64,000 bases of DNA from DASUFF01 sp036274695 (GCA_036274695.1 DASUFF010000044.1:10879-74878); one strand, 5' to 3'. Positions 51,638 through 64,000 are shown, counted from the first letter of the stretch. Translations and numbers: made by a program. Notes: generated by a model not told the origin, from the letters alone.

Positions 51638-52909
51638 ATGCTCGACCTTCGAATGGTCCTCGACAACCTGCCCGCCGTTCGCGAGCGCCTCGCCTCGCGC
51701 GGGGGGACTTACGACCTCTCCGAGGTCGAGCGCCTGAACCAGGAAAGAAAAACATTTCAAAAGGAGTACGACGATCTGCGCTTCGAGCAGAATCGCATCT
51801 CCGCGGAGGTCGCCCGCCTCAAGAAGGAAAAACAACCGGCCGACGCCGTCCTGGAGAAAACCAAGCAGCTCTCTGAGGAGGTCAAGGCGGCGGGCGAGAA
51901 AATGGCGGCCGTCGAGGCCAAGCTTCGGGAACAGCTCCTCCAGTTTCCCAATCTTCCCCACGCGTCCGTGCCCTTGGGCAAAGGCGCCGAGGAGAACGTG
52001 GAAGTGCGCAAGCGGGGCGAGCCGAAACGATTCGCCTTCAAGCCCAAGCCCCATTGGGAAATCGGAGAAGGGCTGGGGATCCTCGATTTCGAGAGGGCGA
52101 CGAAGATCAGCGGAACGCGTTTCACGGTCTCCAAGGGATTGGGGGCGGCCCTCGAACGCGCGCTCATCCAATTCATGCTCGATCTCCACGTCAAGGAGCG
52201 GGGCTACACGGAAATCCTCCCGCCTTTCTTGGTGAACGCGGAAAGTCTCTTGGGCACGGGGCAGTTGCCGAAGTTCGAGGCCGATCTCTTCAAGACCACC
52301 GCGGGATATTATCTGGTTCCGACGGCGGAGGTTCCGGTCACCAATCTCCACCGGGACGAGATCCTAAGCGCCGACGACCTGCCGATTTCCTACACCGCCT
52401 ACACGCCGTGCTTCCGCAGCGAGGCCGGCGCGGCGGGGAAAGACACGCGCGGACTCATCCGCCAGCACCAGTTCAACAAGGTGGAGCTGGTGAAATTCTC
52501 CAAGCCCGAGGAATCCTACGAACAGCTGGAGAAGCTCACGGCCGACGCGGAGGAAGTGCTGAAAAGGCTGGAGCTGCCCTACCGGACCGTCGCGTTGTGC
52601 ACGGGGGACATGGGTTTTTCGTCCGCCAAGACCTACGACATCGAAGTCTGGTTTCCTTCGCAGTCCGCCTCCGGCGGATACCGGGAAATCTCCTCCTGCT
52701 CGAACTTCGAGGACTTCCAGGCGCGCCGGGCGAACATCCGTTTCCGCCGCGGCGCGAAGGACAAGCCGGAGTTCGTGCACACGTTGAACGGCTCCGGACT
52801 CGCCGTGGGCCGGACGGTCGCGGCCATTTTGGAAAACTATCAGGATGAAAAAGGCGTCATTGTTCCCGAGGCGCTTCGCTCTTATTTGGGCGTCGATCGC
52901 ATCGCTTAG
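51638..52909 (+). CDS. serS: Seryl-tRNA synthetase
   Basis: 423 aa. N-terminal coiled-coil arm (about 30-100) that holds the long variable arm of tRNA-Ser, class II motif 2 (PCFRSEAGAAGKDTRGLIRQ, then HQFNKVELV) and motif 3 (REISSCSNFEDFQARRANIR). Normal length. Start ATG 7 bases after the DsbA-like stop, so cotranscribed. Two tRNA-Ser genes lie 4 and 10 kb downstream. Confidence 0.97.
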   Translation: MLDLRMVLDNLPAVRERLASRGGTYDLSEVERLNQERKTFQKEYDDLRFEQNRISAEVARLKKEKQPADAVLEKTKQLSEEVKAAGEKMAAVEAKLREQLLQFPNLPHASVPLGKGAEENVEVRKRGEPKRFAFKPKPHWEIGEGLGILDFERATKISGTRFTVSKGLGAALERALIQFMLDLHVKERGYTEILPPFLVNAESLLGTGQLPKFEADLFKTTAGYYLVPTAEVPVTNLHRDEILSADDLPISYTAYTPCFRSEAGAAGKDTRGLIRQHQFNKVELVKFSKPEESYEQLEKLTADAEEVLKRLELPYRTVALCTGDMGFSSAKTYDIEVWFPSQSASGGYREISSCSNFEDFQARRANIRFRRGAKDKPEFVHTLNGSGLAVGRTVAAILENYQDEKGVIVPEALRSYLGVDRIA

Positions 52910-52925
52910 TCTCGGAGGATGTTCC

Positions 52926-53351
52926 ATGGGTTTGAAAAGCGGACAGCCGGCGCCCGACTTTTTCCTTAAGGACCAGAACGGCGCCGTCGTCCGGCTGTCC
53001 GATTTCAAGGGCAAGCCGCTCGTCCTCTACTTCTATCCCAAGGACGACACGCCGGGCTGCACGGCCGAGGCCTGCACCTTCCGGGACAGTTTCGAGGTTT
53101 TCACCGACGCGGGGGCGGCCGTCGTGGGCATCAGCTCCGATTCCCCGGAATCGCACAAACAGTTCGCGAAGAAAAACAAGCTTCCCTTCAAACTGCTCAG
53201 CGACGAGGACGAAAGCGTCAAAAAGGCCTACGGCGTCTACACGATGATGGGCCTTTGGTCCGGCCGCGTGACGTTCGTGATCGACGGAAAGGGCGTCGTC
53301 CGGCACGTCTTTTCTTCTCAGTTCCAGCCGAAAAAACACGTCGACGAGGCG

Positions 53352-53375
<24 letters not shown>
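52926..53375 (+). CDS. bcp: Thiol peroxidase of the BCP/PrxQ family
   Basis: 149 aa from the ATG at 52926 with GGAGGA 6 bases upstream. KPLVLYFYPKDDTPGCTAEA, then CTF: peroxidatic Cys45, resolving Cys50, typical PrxQ spacing. Cytoplasmic. An in-frame ATG at 52845, inside serS, would add a lipoprotein-like leader (see findings); the ribosome site favours the short form. The end overlaps the convergent histidine kinase gene by 24 bases. Confidence 0.95.
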
Positions 53376-55630
<2,255 letters not shown>

Positions 55631-55634
<4 letters not shown>

Positions 55635-56995
55635 TTTTTCAGGCCGATTTCGTACCTTTCGAGGCGGCGGTAGACCGTGCCCCGGCTGATGCCCAGCGTG
55701 CGCGCGGCGCGGGAGACGTTGCCGCCCGATTGCCGGAGCGCCTGCATGAGGAGCTGAAGCTCGAGTTCCTTCAGGGAGGAGACGGAACTGGAAGCGGACG
55801 CGGCGGGAGCGCCGGCTCCGGCGGCGGGGTAGCGGGGCGGGGCGACGTTGAAATCCGCCGCCGTGAACCGCGGCTCCTTGCCGAAGACCACGGCGCGTTC
55901 GATGACGTTCTGAAGTTCGCGGACGTTGCCCGGCCAGGGATACGCGCTCAAATATTCCTCGATGTCCGAGGAGAGAGCGTCGAACTTCTTGCCCGCCTTT
56001 TCGCTGAATTGGCGGATGAAATGGTTGAGCAGGACGGGGATGTCCTCCTTGCGCTCGCGCAGCGGCGGGACGGTGATCGGGAGCACGTTCAAGCGGTAAA
56101 AGAGGTCTTCGCGGAAAAGGTCCTCGCTGATGGCCTCCTCGAGATTCCGGTTGGTGGCCGCGATGACGCGGACGTCCACCTTGATGGATTTCGTGCCGCC
56201 CACGCGCTCGAATTCGCGGCCTTGCAGGACGCGGAGCAATTTCACCTGGAGCTCCGGCGCGAGCTCTCCGATCTCGTCCAAGAAGATCGTCCCCTTGTCG
56301 GCCAGCTCGAAGATGCCCTTCTTTTCCCGGATCGCCCCCGTGAAGGCCCCTTTCTCATGCCCGAAGAGCTCGCTCTCCAGAAGGCTCGCGGGGATGGCCG
56401 CGCAGTTGATGGAGATGAAGCGCTGATTCCTGCGCCGGCTCAGCCCGTGAATGACTTCGGCGACGAGGCCTTTTCCCGTGCCCGTTTCGCCGTACAGGAG
56501 GACGCTGGCGTCCGAGTTGGCCACCTTGCTGATCTCGCGCACCAGGCGCTTCATCGTCGAGGAGCCGCCGATCAGACGCTTGAGTTCCGAGCTTTCGCGG
56601 AACTCGTTCTGGGTCCTTTTTAAGGTGAGCATCTCCAAAAGTTGCTGGATCTTGGCGACTAAGAGGTCCTCGTCGACCGGTTTCTTGACGTAGTCGGAGG
56701 CGCCGTTCTTGATGGCGGCCACGACGTTGCGCGTGTCTCCCGAGGCGCTCACCATCACGACCGGAAGATCCGGAGCGAGCGACTTGGCCTCGGAAACGGT
56801 CTCCATGCCCGACCGGTCGGGGAGGAAGACGTCCAGGAGGAGGATGTCCGGCTGATTCTTCCGGATTTTTTCCAGGGCGTCGGTGGCGTTTTCGGACGTC
56901 GCTACCTGCCACCCCTGTTCCGAAAGCTTCTTGGTCAGAAGCGTCAGAAAGACGCGGTCGTCGTCCACTAAAAGGATTTGAGGAGTTGTTATCAC
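55631..56995 (-). CDS. NtrC-family sigma-54-dependent response regulator
   Basis: 454 aa. Receiver domain with phospho-acceptor Asp55, AAA+ domain with Walker A GETGTGKG (169-176), the sigma-54 contact loop GAFTGA (216-221) and Walker B GTIFLDEI (235-242), then a Fis-type HTH at the C terminus (GGNVSRAARTLGISRGTVYR). It is a strong candidate activator for some of the sigma-54 promoters in this window. AT-rich intergenic sequence lies upstream. Confidence 0.97.
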
Positions 56996-57279
56996 GCCTT
57001 GAGACTAAACCATCGCGCTTCAAATCGGAACAGGAATAGACAGCGCAAAATAAAAAAAGCTTAAAAAACAATAGGTTGGGCTATTTGTTTATCCATGTAA
57101 TATTATGATCTTAAATAGAACAAATTTATTCATTTGATATCGAGATTTCAACATTCACATTATAATTACAGTAACTTAACTTTGGCATGGGCTGTGCATG
57201 AGAGGTGGGACAAAACGTGACAGAACACTTTTATCCACTTTGACCAAAGTGAGGATTTTGCGGACAGCTTAAAGCTTAA
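56996..57279. other. AT-rich intergenic region with an orphan sigma-54 site
   Basis: About 280 bases between the NtrC-type gene and tRNA-Ser(UGA), strikingly AT-rich between 57040 and 57180. No ORF. It contains the + strand sigma-54 site at 57183 and a hairpin with TTTT at about 57232-57260, compatible with a short RNA of about 50 nt. Confidence 0.45.
57183..57198 (+). promoter_or_regulatory. Orphan sigma-54 promoter match
   Basis: TGGCATG-GGCT-GTGCA with GG/GC spacing of 10. It points toward the antisense strand of the tRNA-Ser gene with no + strand protein gene before 58012, so any product would be a short non-coding or antisense RNA. Confidence 0.6.
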
Positions 57280-57369
57280 TGGCGGAGGGGGTGAGATTCG
57301 AACTCACGATACCGTTACCGGTATGCCAGTTTTCAAGACTGGTGCCTTCAACCACTCGGCCACCCCTCC
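57280..57369 (-). tRNA. tRNA-Ser (anticodon UGA)
   Basis: On the - strand: acceptor GGAGGGG pairs with CCCCTCC, D-arm GCCGAGTGGTTGAAGGC, anticodon arm CCAGT-CTTGAAA-ACTGG with anticodon TGA (57333-57335), long variable arm (class II), T-loop GTTCGAATC, encoded CCA. It lies directly downstream of RNA element copy B and of the PaaI gene. Confidence 0.95.
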
Positions 57370-57376
57370 GTTGGAG

Positions 57377-57469
57377 TCAGGGGAGATAACCGCTCTCCCC
57401 TGAAACCCCATCTGATTTATCACGAAATCAGCGCTCACTACGCAGAATAAATCTGGCTTTGTTCGCTCT
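57377..57469 (-). ncRNA. Structured RNA element, copy B (upstream of tRNA-Ser UGA)
   Basis: On the - strand: hairpin 1 GCCAGA-TTTAT-TCTGC, box GTAGTGAGCG, hairpin CTGATTT/AAATCAG (57412-57431), box ATCAGATGGGG, and hairpin 3 TCAGGGGAGA/TCTCCCCTGA with loop GCGGTTA (57377-57403). The stretch from ATCAGATGGGG through the loop is almost identical to copy C. It begins right after the PaaI stop codon and ends 7 bases before the tRNA. Confidence 0.6.
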
Positions 57470-57916
57470 TTATTTTTTTGACACGATGTTGAACGTCGCC
57501 GTCGACATCGCGACGGGTTTTTTTTGGCCCTTACGGTAGAGCAATGCGTGGACGACGCAGAGGCGTTTGCCGCGGAACATCACCTTCGAGCGGCAGGTGA
57601 GGGCGTCGCCGGAATTCAGCGGGGCGAAGTAGTTCACCTTCAGCTCCACCGTCGAGCAGAAATCCTCCGGCTCCATCGTCGAAAAGACCGCCGCGCCGCA
57701 GGCGAAATCGAAAAAACCGGAAATGACGCCGCCGTGGATGCGGCCCGCGGGGGAAAGGTGATCGTCGCGCAGCTTGAGCGCCAACACCGCCTCGTGCGTT
57801 TTTCGGTTTAAGTTGACGGGCTTGTAGCCCAGCCATTGACCGTATTTGTCGGGGAGCTTGTAATTCTTGAGTCCGTGGCGCTTGGGCAATTTCTTTAAGG
57901 AGTTCATGGGGTTCAA
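57470..57916 (-). CDS. PaaI-like hotdog-fold thioesterase
   Basis: 148 aa. Hotdog core: LSPAGRIHGGVISGFFDFAC with HGG and an acidic residue, then STVELKVNYFAPLNSGD and RSKVMFRGKRL. These cytoplasmic enzymes hydrolyse acyl-CoA thioesters (phenylacetyl-CoA pathway or general). ATG start. Cotranscribed with RNA element B and tRNA-Ser on the - strand. Confidence 0.85.
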   Translation of the reverse strand: MNPMNSLKKLPKRHGLKNYKLPDKYGQWLGYKPVNLNRKTHEAVLALKLRDDHLSPAGRIHGGVISGFFDFACGAAVFSTMEPEDFCSTVELKVNYFAPLNSGDALTCRSKVMFRGKRLCVVHALLYRKGQKKPVAMSTATFNIVSKK

Positions 57917-58011
57917 GTTGACCCACTCGGACGGGGCAAGTCAAACGGCGAATCGGCGACCGGCGATTTTGATGGCTTCCACGAATTCGGGAAGATTGCT
58001 ACACTTCGAAT

Positions 58012-58203
58012 ATGACGAAGACGACGGCGCCCAAGAAAATCTCCCGCACTCAGACGAGGTCCCAAGTATCGACCTCGCCGGAAACCCAGAAAACATCGGA
58101 TGTTCAGACCAACAAGATTACGCGCGTCGCCCTCAACGACAGCATGAGCCTCGATTTCGGTCCGAATCCGAAAAAAATTCTCTCCCTAAAATTCAAATTT
58201 TAA
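58012..58203 (+). CDS. Hypothetical small basic protein
   Basis: 63 aa, Thr/Lys/Ser-rich and lacking hydrophobic segments, ending KILSLKFKF. No ribosome site; TACACT-like -10 hexamer just upstream would make it nearly leaderless. Convergent with aceE. Weakly supported. Confidence 0.35.
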   Translation: MTKTTAPKKISRTQTRSQVSTSPETQKTSDVQTNKITRVALNDSMSLDFGPNPKKILSLKFKF

Positions 58204-58205
58204 TC

Positions 58206-60731
<2,526 letters not shown>

Positions 60732-60844
60732 GAGTAACAGTGTGCCACAGGACGGATGTTTATTCTAGGAAACGCATCGGGGCTTGGCCTTCCCCGCCCG
60801 GCGACCGTCGCGCCGAAAACCCCAATAGTACCGAGGCAAAGCGA

Positions 60845-60860
60845 TGGCACCGGTCCTGCA
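60845..60860 (+). promoter_or_regulatory. Sigma-54 promoter of the first paralogous small protein
   Basis: TGGCACC-GGTC-CTGCA, GG/GC spacing 10; one mismatch in the -12 box. Predicted start near 60871, followed by AGGAG and the ATG at 60888. Confidence 0.7.
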
Positions 60861-60887
60861 AAAGCAGGAGGTACAGGAGATATCGCC

Positions 60888-61586
60888 ATGGCTTCCGAGC
60901 TTTCCGCTTTGAACGAGGATTCGAGAACTCACGCCTTGCCTCCCATCGACGAGGACCCGGTCCTGATGCGCGTGCAGCAGGGCCTGCTGATGCAGGGCGA
61001 CGAGATTTCCAAGATCGTCATGGCCGGAAACGGCGCCAACAGCGGCGGCGGCGACGTCATGAACGCCCTCGTTCATTTGATGGCGGAACGGCCCCAAGCC
61101 CCGGCGCCCGTCGAGACGCATGCCGACTCCGGCGGCGGATCGTCCGCGGGGGCCTGGATCGGCGCGGGTTTGGGGATCTTGGGAGCGGGCGCCAGCATCG
61201 CCGGATCCTTTGCCGGCAAGACGCCGGCGGCGCCCGCCGCGAAAGTCGCGTCGAAGACTCCGCCTCCCCCGCCCGCCAAGGCGCCGGAGCAGGCGCCGGT
61301 CAAGGCGGATAAACCTGCCGCGGATCCTCAGGCGGCGCCCCAGGGAAATCCGAAGCCCGAAGCGAAACCGGAACCGAATGCGGCACCCGTCGTCGTTCAG
61401 AACGACAAGGCCGAGAAGTCGCCGGAAGCGCCCAAGCCGGCCCCGGTCAAGAAACCGAAAAAAACGGCCAAGGCCGTCCAAGCCGATCCGAAGATCGATG
61501 TCGCCAAACAAGCTAAACCGGTCGATCCCTCCGACGCCGCTGCGACGGCCGACCTGGTCAAGATGATTGCCGGGTGGCTTTTTTAA
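60888..61586 (+). CDS. Ala/Pro-rich protein with conserved N-terminal domain (paralog 1)
   Basis: 232 aa from the ATG at 60888 (AGGAG 8 bases upstream). N-terminal domain (about 17-62): DEDPVLMRVQQGLLMQGDEI, then SKIV and DVMNALVHLMAERP, shared with the next gene. Then a Gly/Ala-rich hydrophobic segment (SSAGAWIGAGLGILGAGASI, about 86-105) and a long Pro/Ala/Lys-rich tail. No signal peptide. Function unknown; controlled by sigma-54. Confidence 0.6.
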   Translation: MASELSALNEDSRTHALPPIDEDPVLMRVQQGLLMQGDEISKIVMAGNGANSGGGDVMNALVHLMAERPQAPAPVETHADSGGGSSAGAWIGAGLGILGAGASIAGSFAGKTPAAPAAKVASKTPPPPPAKAPEQAPVKADKPAADPQAAPQGNPKPEAKPEPNAAPVVVQNDKAEKSPEAPKPAPVKKPKKTAKAVQADPKIDVAKQAKPVDPSDAAATADLVKMIAGWLF

Positions 61587-61677
61587 GTGGTTACAAGATG
61601 AAACCTTAGGGAAGCATTTTGTGATGCTCTTTGTGTCGGAATATTTAATTAAATTAATAATATCATATAATTAAATA

Positions 61678-61693
61678 TGGCATTGGTCCTGCA
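61678..61693 (+). promoter_or_regulatory. Sigma-54 promoter of the second paralogous small protein
   Basis: TGGCATT-GGTC-CTGCA, same N4 and -12 box as at 60845. AT-rich sequence (61640-61677) upstream fits an activator/IHF site. Start near 61704, GGAAAGGAG and ATG at 61717. Confidence 0.7.
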
Positions 61694-61716
61694 GCTCCTC
61701 CCGGAAAGGAGACTGT

Positions 61717-62247
61717 ATGGCACCTTTACCTCCCTTGGAAAGCGATCCCGTCCTGGCGTCCGTCCAAAGAAACCTGTCGATGGGCGGCGGGGAGATCTCG
61801 GCCATCGTTCGATCGGGTGCGGCGACGACGGGCAACGATATTATGAACGTGATCCATTTGATGGCGAGCGGTCAGTCGCACGCCGCTCCCGTTTCCACCG
61901 CCGCCGCTCCCTCGAGCGCGGGCCCCGTCGTGGGCGGATTGGCCGCGGGGCTTGCGGCCGGCGTGGCGGCGGGGGCGATGGCCTCTGCCGGGAGCAAAGG
62001 CGGGACGAAGGCGGGTCAACCTCCGGCGCCTCCCACAGAGCTCCCTGGGGCGAAATCGGGACCGGCGGCGGCTCCCGTGATGACGACTTCGACGACGACC
62101 GCCGCAACGAAGGATCCCGTCCCTCCTCCGGGCGGCGGAAAGGTTCCCGAACCGCCGACCAAGGCGCCGATCGATCCGAAGATCTACAGCGGTTTTGAAG
62201 AAGCGGAGCTCGGAAAGGGGACGACCATTACTTTGGGAGGCAAGTAG
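61717..62247 (+). CDS. Ala/Pro-rich protein with conserved N-terminal domain (paralog 2)
   Basis: 176 aa. N terminus ESDPVLASVQRNLSMGGGEI, then SAIV and DIMNVIHLMASGQ matches paralog 1, followed by an Ala/Gly-rich hydrophobic segment (PVVGGLAAGLAAGVAAGAMA, about 70-89) and a shorter Thr/Pro tail. GGAAAGGAG ribosome site. Both paralogs share the leader and promoter layout, suggesting a gene duplication. Function unknown. Confidence 0.6.
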   Translation: MAPLPPLESDPVLASVQRNLSMGGGEISAIVRSGAATTGNDIMNVIHLMASGQSHAAPVSTAAAPSSAGPVVGGLAAGLAAGVAAGAMASAGSKGGTKAGQPPAPPTELPGAKSGPAAAPVMTTSTTTAATKDPVPPPGGGKVPEPPTKAPIDPKIYSGFEEAELGKGTTITLGGK

Positions 62248-62301
62248 CCGTCTTCTTCCGACTAGCAACTTACGGCTGTTTTGAACGATAGATCCGCCGA
62301 C

Positions 62302-62775
62302 ATGAGCGCCTTGCTCCTGAATCTTGAAAGCTCCCTGGCGGCCGCGGGATTCGCGCGCTCCGTGGTTTTGGGCGGACCGATTCCGTCGTGCCAGGCCTTC
62401 GGCGTCGTCGTCGGGAACTTGTGCCGCGTTCCCGTGGACGGCTATGCGGTGGCGTCCCTCGAGACCTCGCCCTTGTCGCGATCGGGATGTCCTCTGCTGC
62501 CTTTGCCGCGCATTCGGGACGTCACTCTGAAGGACCAGATGGCCGGCATCACGCGGGCGGCGATCGCCCTTTTCACGGACGCGAAGAAAATGGGCCTGCG
62601 ATCCCTTGCTCTCGCCGTTCCGGAGGACGCCTTCTTCGGGGAAATGGACCACTCCGTCGCCGTGCAACTCATCCGAGGCGCCGCCGACATCTTCTGGCGG
62701 AGCGAATACTCCCACAGCGTTCTCGATCGGATCGTCGTCGCCGTCGAAGTTCCCGAATTCATCTTCTCCTTCTAA
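62302..62775 (+). CDS. Hypothetical protein
   Basis: 157 aa from the ATG at 62302 (TTG at 62281 also in frame; neither has a good ribosome site). Mixed alpha/beta with hydrophobic strands (SVVLGGPIPSCQAFGVVVGN) and no signal peptide or domain recognised. It may be the third gene of the paralog-2 operon. RNA element A begins 51 bases after its stop. Confidence 0.5.
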   Translation: MSALLLNLESSLAAAGFARSVVLGGPIPSCQAFGVVVGNLCRVPVDGYAVASLETSPLSRSGCPLLPLPRIRDVTLKDQMAGITRAAIALFTDAKKMGLRSLALAVPEDAFFGEMDHSVAVQLIRGAADIFWRSEYSHSVLDRIVVAVEVPEFIFSF

Positions 62776-62825
62776 CCCCTAGACATTTACCCGAAGCGAT
62801 GATTTCTTCTTGTGCTCCGCAAAGT

Positions 62826-62918
62826 GCGAGCGAAGGAAGGTTCCCTTCCGTAGCGAGCGATACGTTCGCGGATATCAGATGAGGATAAATAAGGAGAGAG
62901 CAGTATCTCTCCTTATTT
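62826..62918 (+). ncRNA. Structured RNA element, copy A (upstream of tRNA-Ser GCU)
   Basis: Hairpin 1 GGAAGG-TTC-CCTTCC (62835-62849); GCGAGCG occurs before (62826-62832) and after (62853-62859) with complement CGTTCGC at 62863-62869; box ATCAGATGAGG (62874-62884); hairpin 3 of 13 bp AAATAAGGAGAGA/TCTCTCCTTATTT with loop GCAGTA (62887-62918). Ends 5 bases before the tRNA. Stem sequences differ from copy C at complementary positions. Confidence 0.65.
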
Positions 62919-62923
62919 CAAAA

Positions 62924-63013
62924 GGAGGGGTGCACGAGTGGCTTAAGTGGACGGTTTGCTAAACCGTTGTACGCTCAAAAGGCGTACCGAGGGTTCAAAT
63001 CCCTCCCCCTCCG
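62924..63013 (+). tRNA. tRNA-Ser (anticodon GCU)
   Basis: Acceptor GGAGGGG/CCCCTCC, anticodon arm ACGGT-TTGCTAA-ACCGT with anticodon GCT (62958-62960), long variable arm GTACGCTCAAAAGGCGTAC, T-loop GGTTCAAAT. CCA is not encoded (G then CAT), unlike the UGA copy. Confidence 0.95.
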
Positions 63014-63022
63014 CATCGGAAA

Positions 63023-63055
63023 AAAGGCCGCCTTATAAAGGCGGCCTTTTTTTTA
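63023..63055 (+). terminator. Intrinsic terminator after tRNA-Ser GCU
   Basis: Perfect stem AAAGGCCGCCTT/AAGGCGGCCTTT with loop ATA and a run of T to about 63054. Confidence 0.9.
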
Positions 63056-63131
63056 TTCTAAATCTCTGATATTACTTCGTTTCCAGGAAAAAATTTATCC
63101 AACCAAAGGCTCTCGGGGAAAGGGGGGACCC

Positions 63132-63833
63132 ATGTCCTTAAGCAAGCGTTTGGCGGCCGAGTTCCTCGGCACGTTCTGGCTGGTGCTGGGCGGGTGCGGT
63201 TCCGCGGTCATCGCCGCGGCGTTTCCGAACGTCGGGATCGGGCTCTTGGGCGTCTCGTTCGCCTTCGGGCTCACCGTGCTCACGATGGCCTACGCCATCG
63301 GGCACATCTCCGGATGTCATCTCAATCCCGCCGTCTCCGTCGGCCTCTGGGCCGGCGGACGGTTTCAAGGATCGGATCTGATTCCCTACATCGTCGTTCA
63401 AGTGGCCGGAGCGGTCGCGGCGGCGGGCGTTCTTTACGTCATCGCCAGCGGCAAGGCCGGCTTCGACGTCGCCGCAGGAATGGCTTCCAACGGTTTCGGC
63501 GACCATTCGCCCGGGGGCTACTCCCTGGAATCCGGTTTCATCACCGAGGCCGTGATGACCTTCATGTTCCTGATTATCATCTTAGGCGCCACCGACGTGC
63601 GGGCGCCGCAGGGCTTCGCCCCCATCGCCATCGGGTTGGGGCTGACGTTGATCCACTTGATCAGCATTCCCGTCACCAATACGTCGGTCAATCCCGCGCG
63701 GAGCACCGGTCCCGCGATCTTCGTGGGAGGCTGGGCGCTGGAGCAACTGTGGTTGTTCTGGGCCGCGCCCATCGGCGGGGCGGCGCTGGCGGGAGGCGTC
63801 TACCGGATCTTCGAGAACAAAAAGAAGCGTTAA
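63132..63833 (+). CDS. aqpZ: Aquaporin Z-type water channel
   Basis: 233 aa, six membrane segments and two NPA half-helices: HLNPAVSVG (NPA at 65-67) and SVNPARSTGP (second NPA near 185). The selectivity-filter Arg follows the second NPA. Inner membrane. GGGGAAAGGGGGG ribosome-like stretch before the ATG. Confidence 0.95.
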   Translation: MSLSKRLAAEFLGTFWLVLGGCGSAVIAAAFPNVGIGLLGVSFAFGLTVLTMAYAIGHISGCHLNPAVSVGLWAGGRFQGSDLIPYIVVQVAGAVAAAGVLYVIASGKAGFDVAAGMASNGFGDHSPGGYSLESGFITEAVMTFMFLIIILGATDVRAPQGFAPIAIGLGLTLIHLISIPVTNTSVNPARSTGPAIFVGGWALEQLWLFWAAPIGGAALAGGVYRIFENKKKR

Positions 63834-63845
63834 GGGGGATCTTCC

Positions 63846-64000
63846 ATGACCGGACGCAAACGATGTCTCGCGGGCCTAAGCTTGTTCTGCCTGCTCCTGG
63901 CGCCGGGCCTGGCCCTGGCGCAGGCCTCCGACGAGGCCGGAAAATCGAAAGGGTGGGGGATTCGCACTGACGAGTTCGATCTCACGAAGAACGAGTTCAA
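63846..64000 (+). CDS. Secreted protein, N-terminal part (truncated by window end)
   Basis: 51 visible residues: signal peptide MTGRKRCLAGLSLFCLLLAP with cleavage near LALAQ, then SDEAGKSKGWGIRTDEFDLT. Too short to classify. 12 bases after the aqpZ stop, with an AAGGGGGAT ribosome site. Confidence 0.6.
   Translation, partial: MTGRKRCLAGLSLFCLLLAPGLALAQASDEAGKSKGWGIRTDEFDLTKNEF

Noticed and set aside
60732..60880. GEMM (c-di-GMP/cGAMP) riboswitch-like GGCAAAGC with a CCTGC-AAAA-GCAGG stem before paralog 1
   Set aside because: Only one of the two conserved GCAAA-type segments is present, and the region overlaps the sigma-54 promoter and so would lie upstream of the transcription start. A cmsearch with the GEMM models would settle it.

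Overview
The window is a compact, gene-dense bacterial chromosome segment of fairly high GC, with short intergenic gaps and many overlapping starts and stops. The gene content points to an uncultured Gram-negative lineage of the former Deltaproteobacteria (Bdellovibrionota, Myxococcota or UBA10199-like). Supporting features are secreted Cys/Asp-rich proteins with DNDGDG-type motifs, delta-60 and DUF11 surface proteins, an AstA-type arginine succinyltransferase, homodimeric AceE, OmpL-like porin, PaaI thioesterase, and many sigma-54 promoters. This assignment is an inference; no rRNA or ribosomal protein marker is present.

Layout. 0-4.7 kb: an M20 deacylase, AstA-like acyltransferase, guanidino-group hydrolase and DinB-like protein (a possible variant arginine-succinyl pathway), followed by a DUF559 endonuclease gene bracketed by inverted hairpin repeats and a CBS-pair protein. 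4.7-12.8 kb: an unusual fusion of PFOR alpha-like and dihydroorotate dehydrogenase-like domains, an MFS transporter, an S4 protein and several secreted proteins. 12.9-18 kb: a coiled-coil protein, a CmcI-like methyltransferase, a secreted protein coupled to a B12/radical SAM enzyme, and an HTH protein, each transcription unit preceded by a sigma-54 promoter match. 18-35 kb: small membrane and secreted proteins, a LuxR regulator, a delta-60 surface protein, a lipoprotein with 11 Ca-loop/YD repeats, a second B12/radical SAM enzyme (DUF4070 type), a group-2-like sigma factor, a serine protease and a YihY protein. 35-45 kb: a DUF3999-DUF2339 pair, delta-1-pyrroline-5-carboxylate dehydrogenase, DedA, a deoxyhypusine synthase-like enzyme and an APC permease. 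45-50.4 kb: a nitrogen assimilation block (porin, amtB, PII, PII, glnA) with two sigma-54 promoters. 50.5-57 kb: a DsbA-like lipoprotein, serS, bcp, and a hybrid histidine kinase overlapping an NtrC-type regulator. 57-64 kb: two tRNA-Ser genes, aceE, two paralogous small proteins each with its own sigma-54 promoter, aqpZ and a truncated secreted protein.

The most interesting signal I found is not protein coding. Three copies of a structured RNA-like element occur, two directly upstream of tRNA-Ser genes (UGA and GCU) and one between the two PII genes, where it ends in a strong intrinsic terminator. The stems covary while the loop (GCAGTA) and single-stranded boxes are conserved. I do not recognise this as a described RNA. 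Other noteworthy signals are the density of sigma-54 promoters (nine in 64 kb), the DUF559 hairpin-flanked cassette, and an HTH protein whose promoter is embedded in a perfect 18-bp palindrome. All calls come from reading the sequence; no database search was done.
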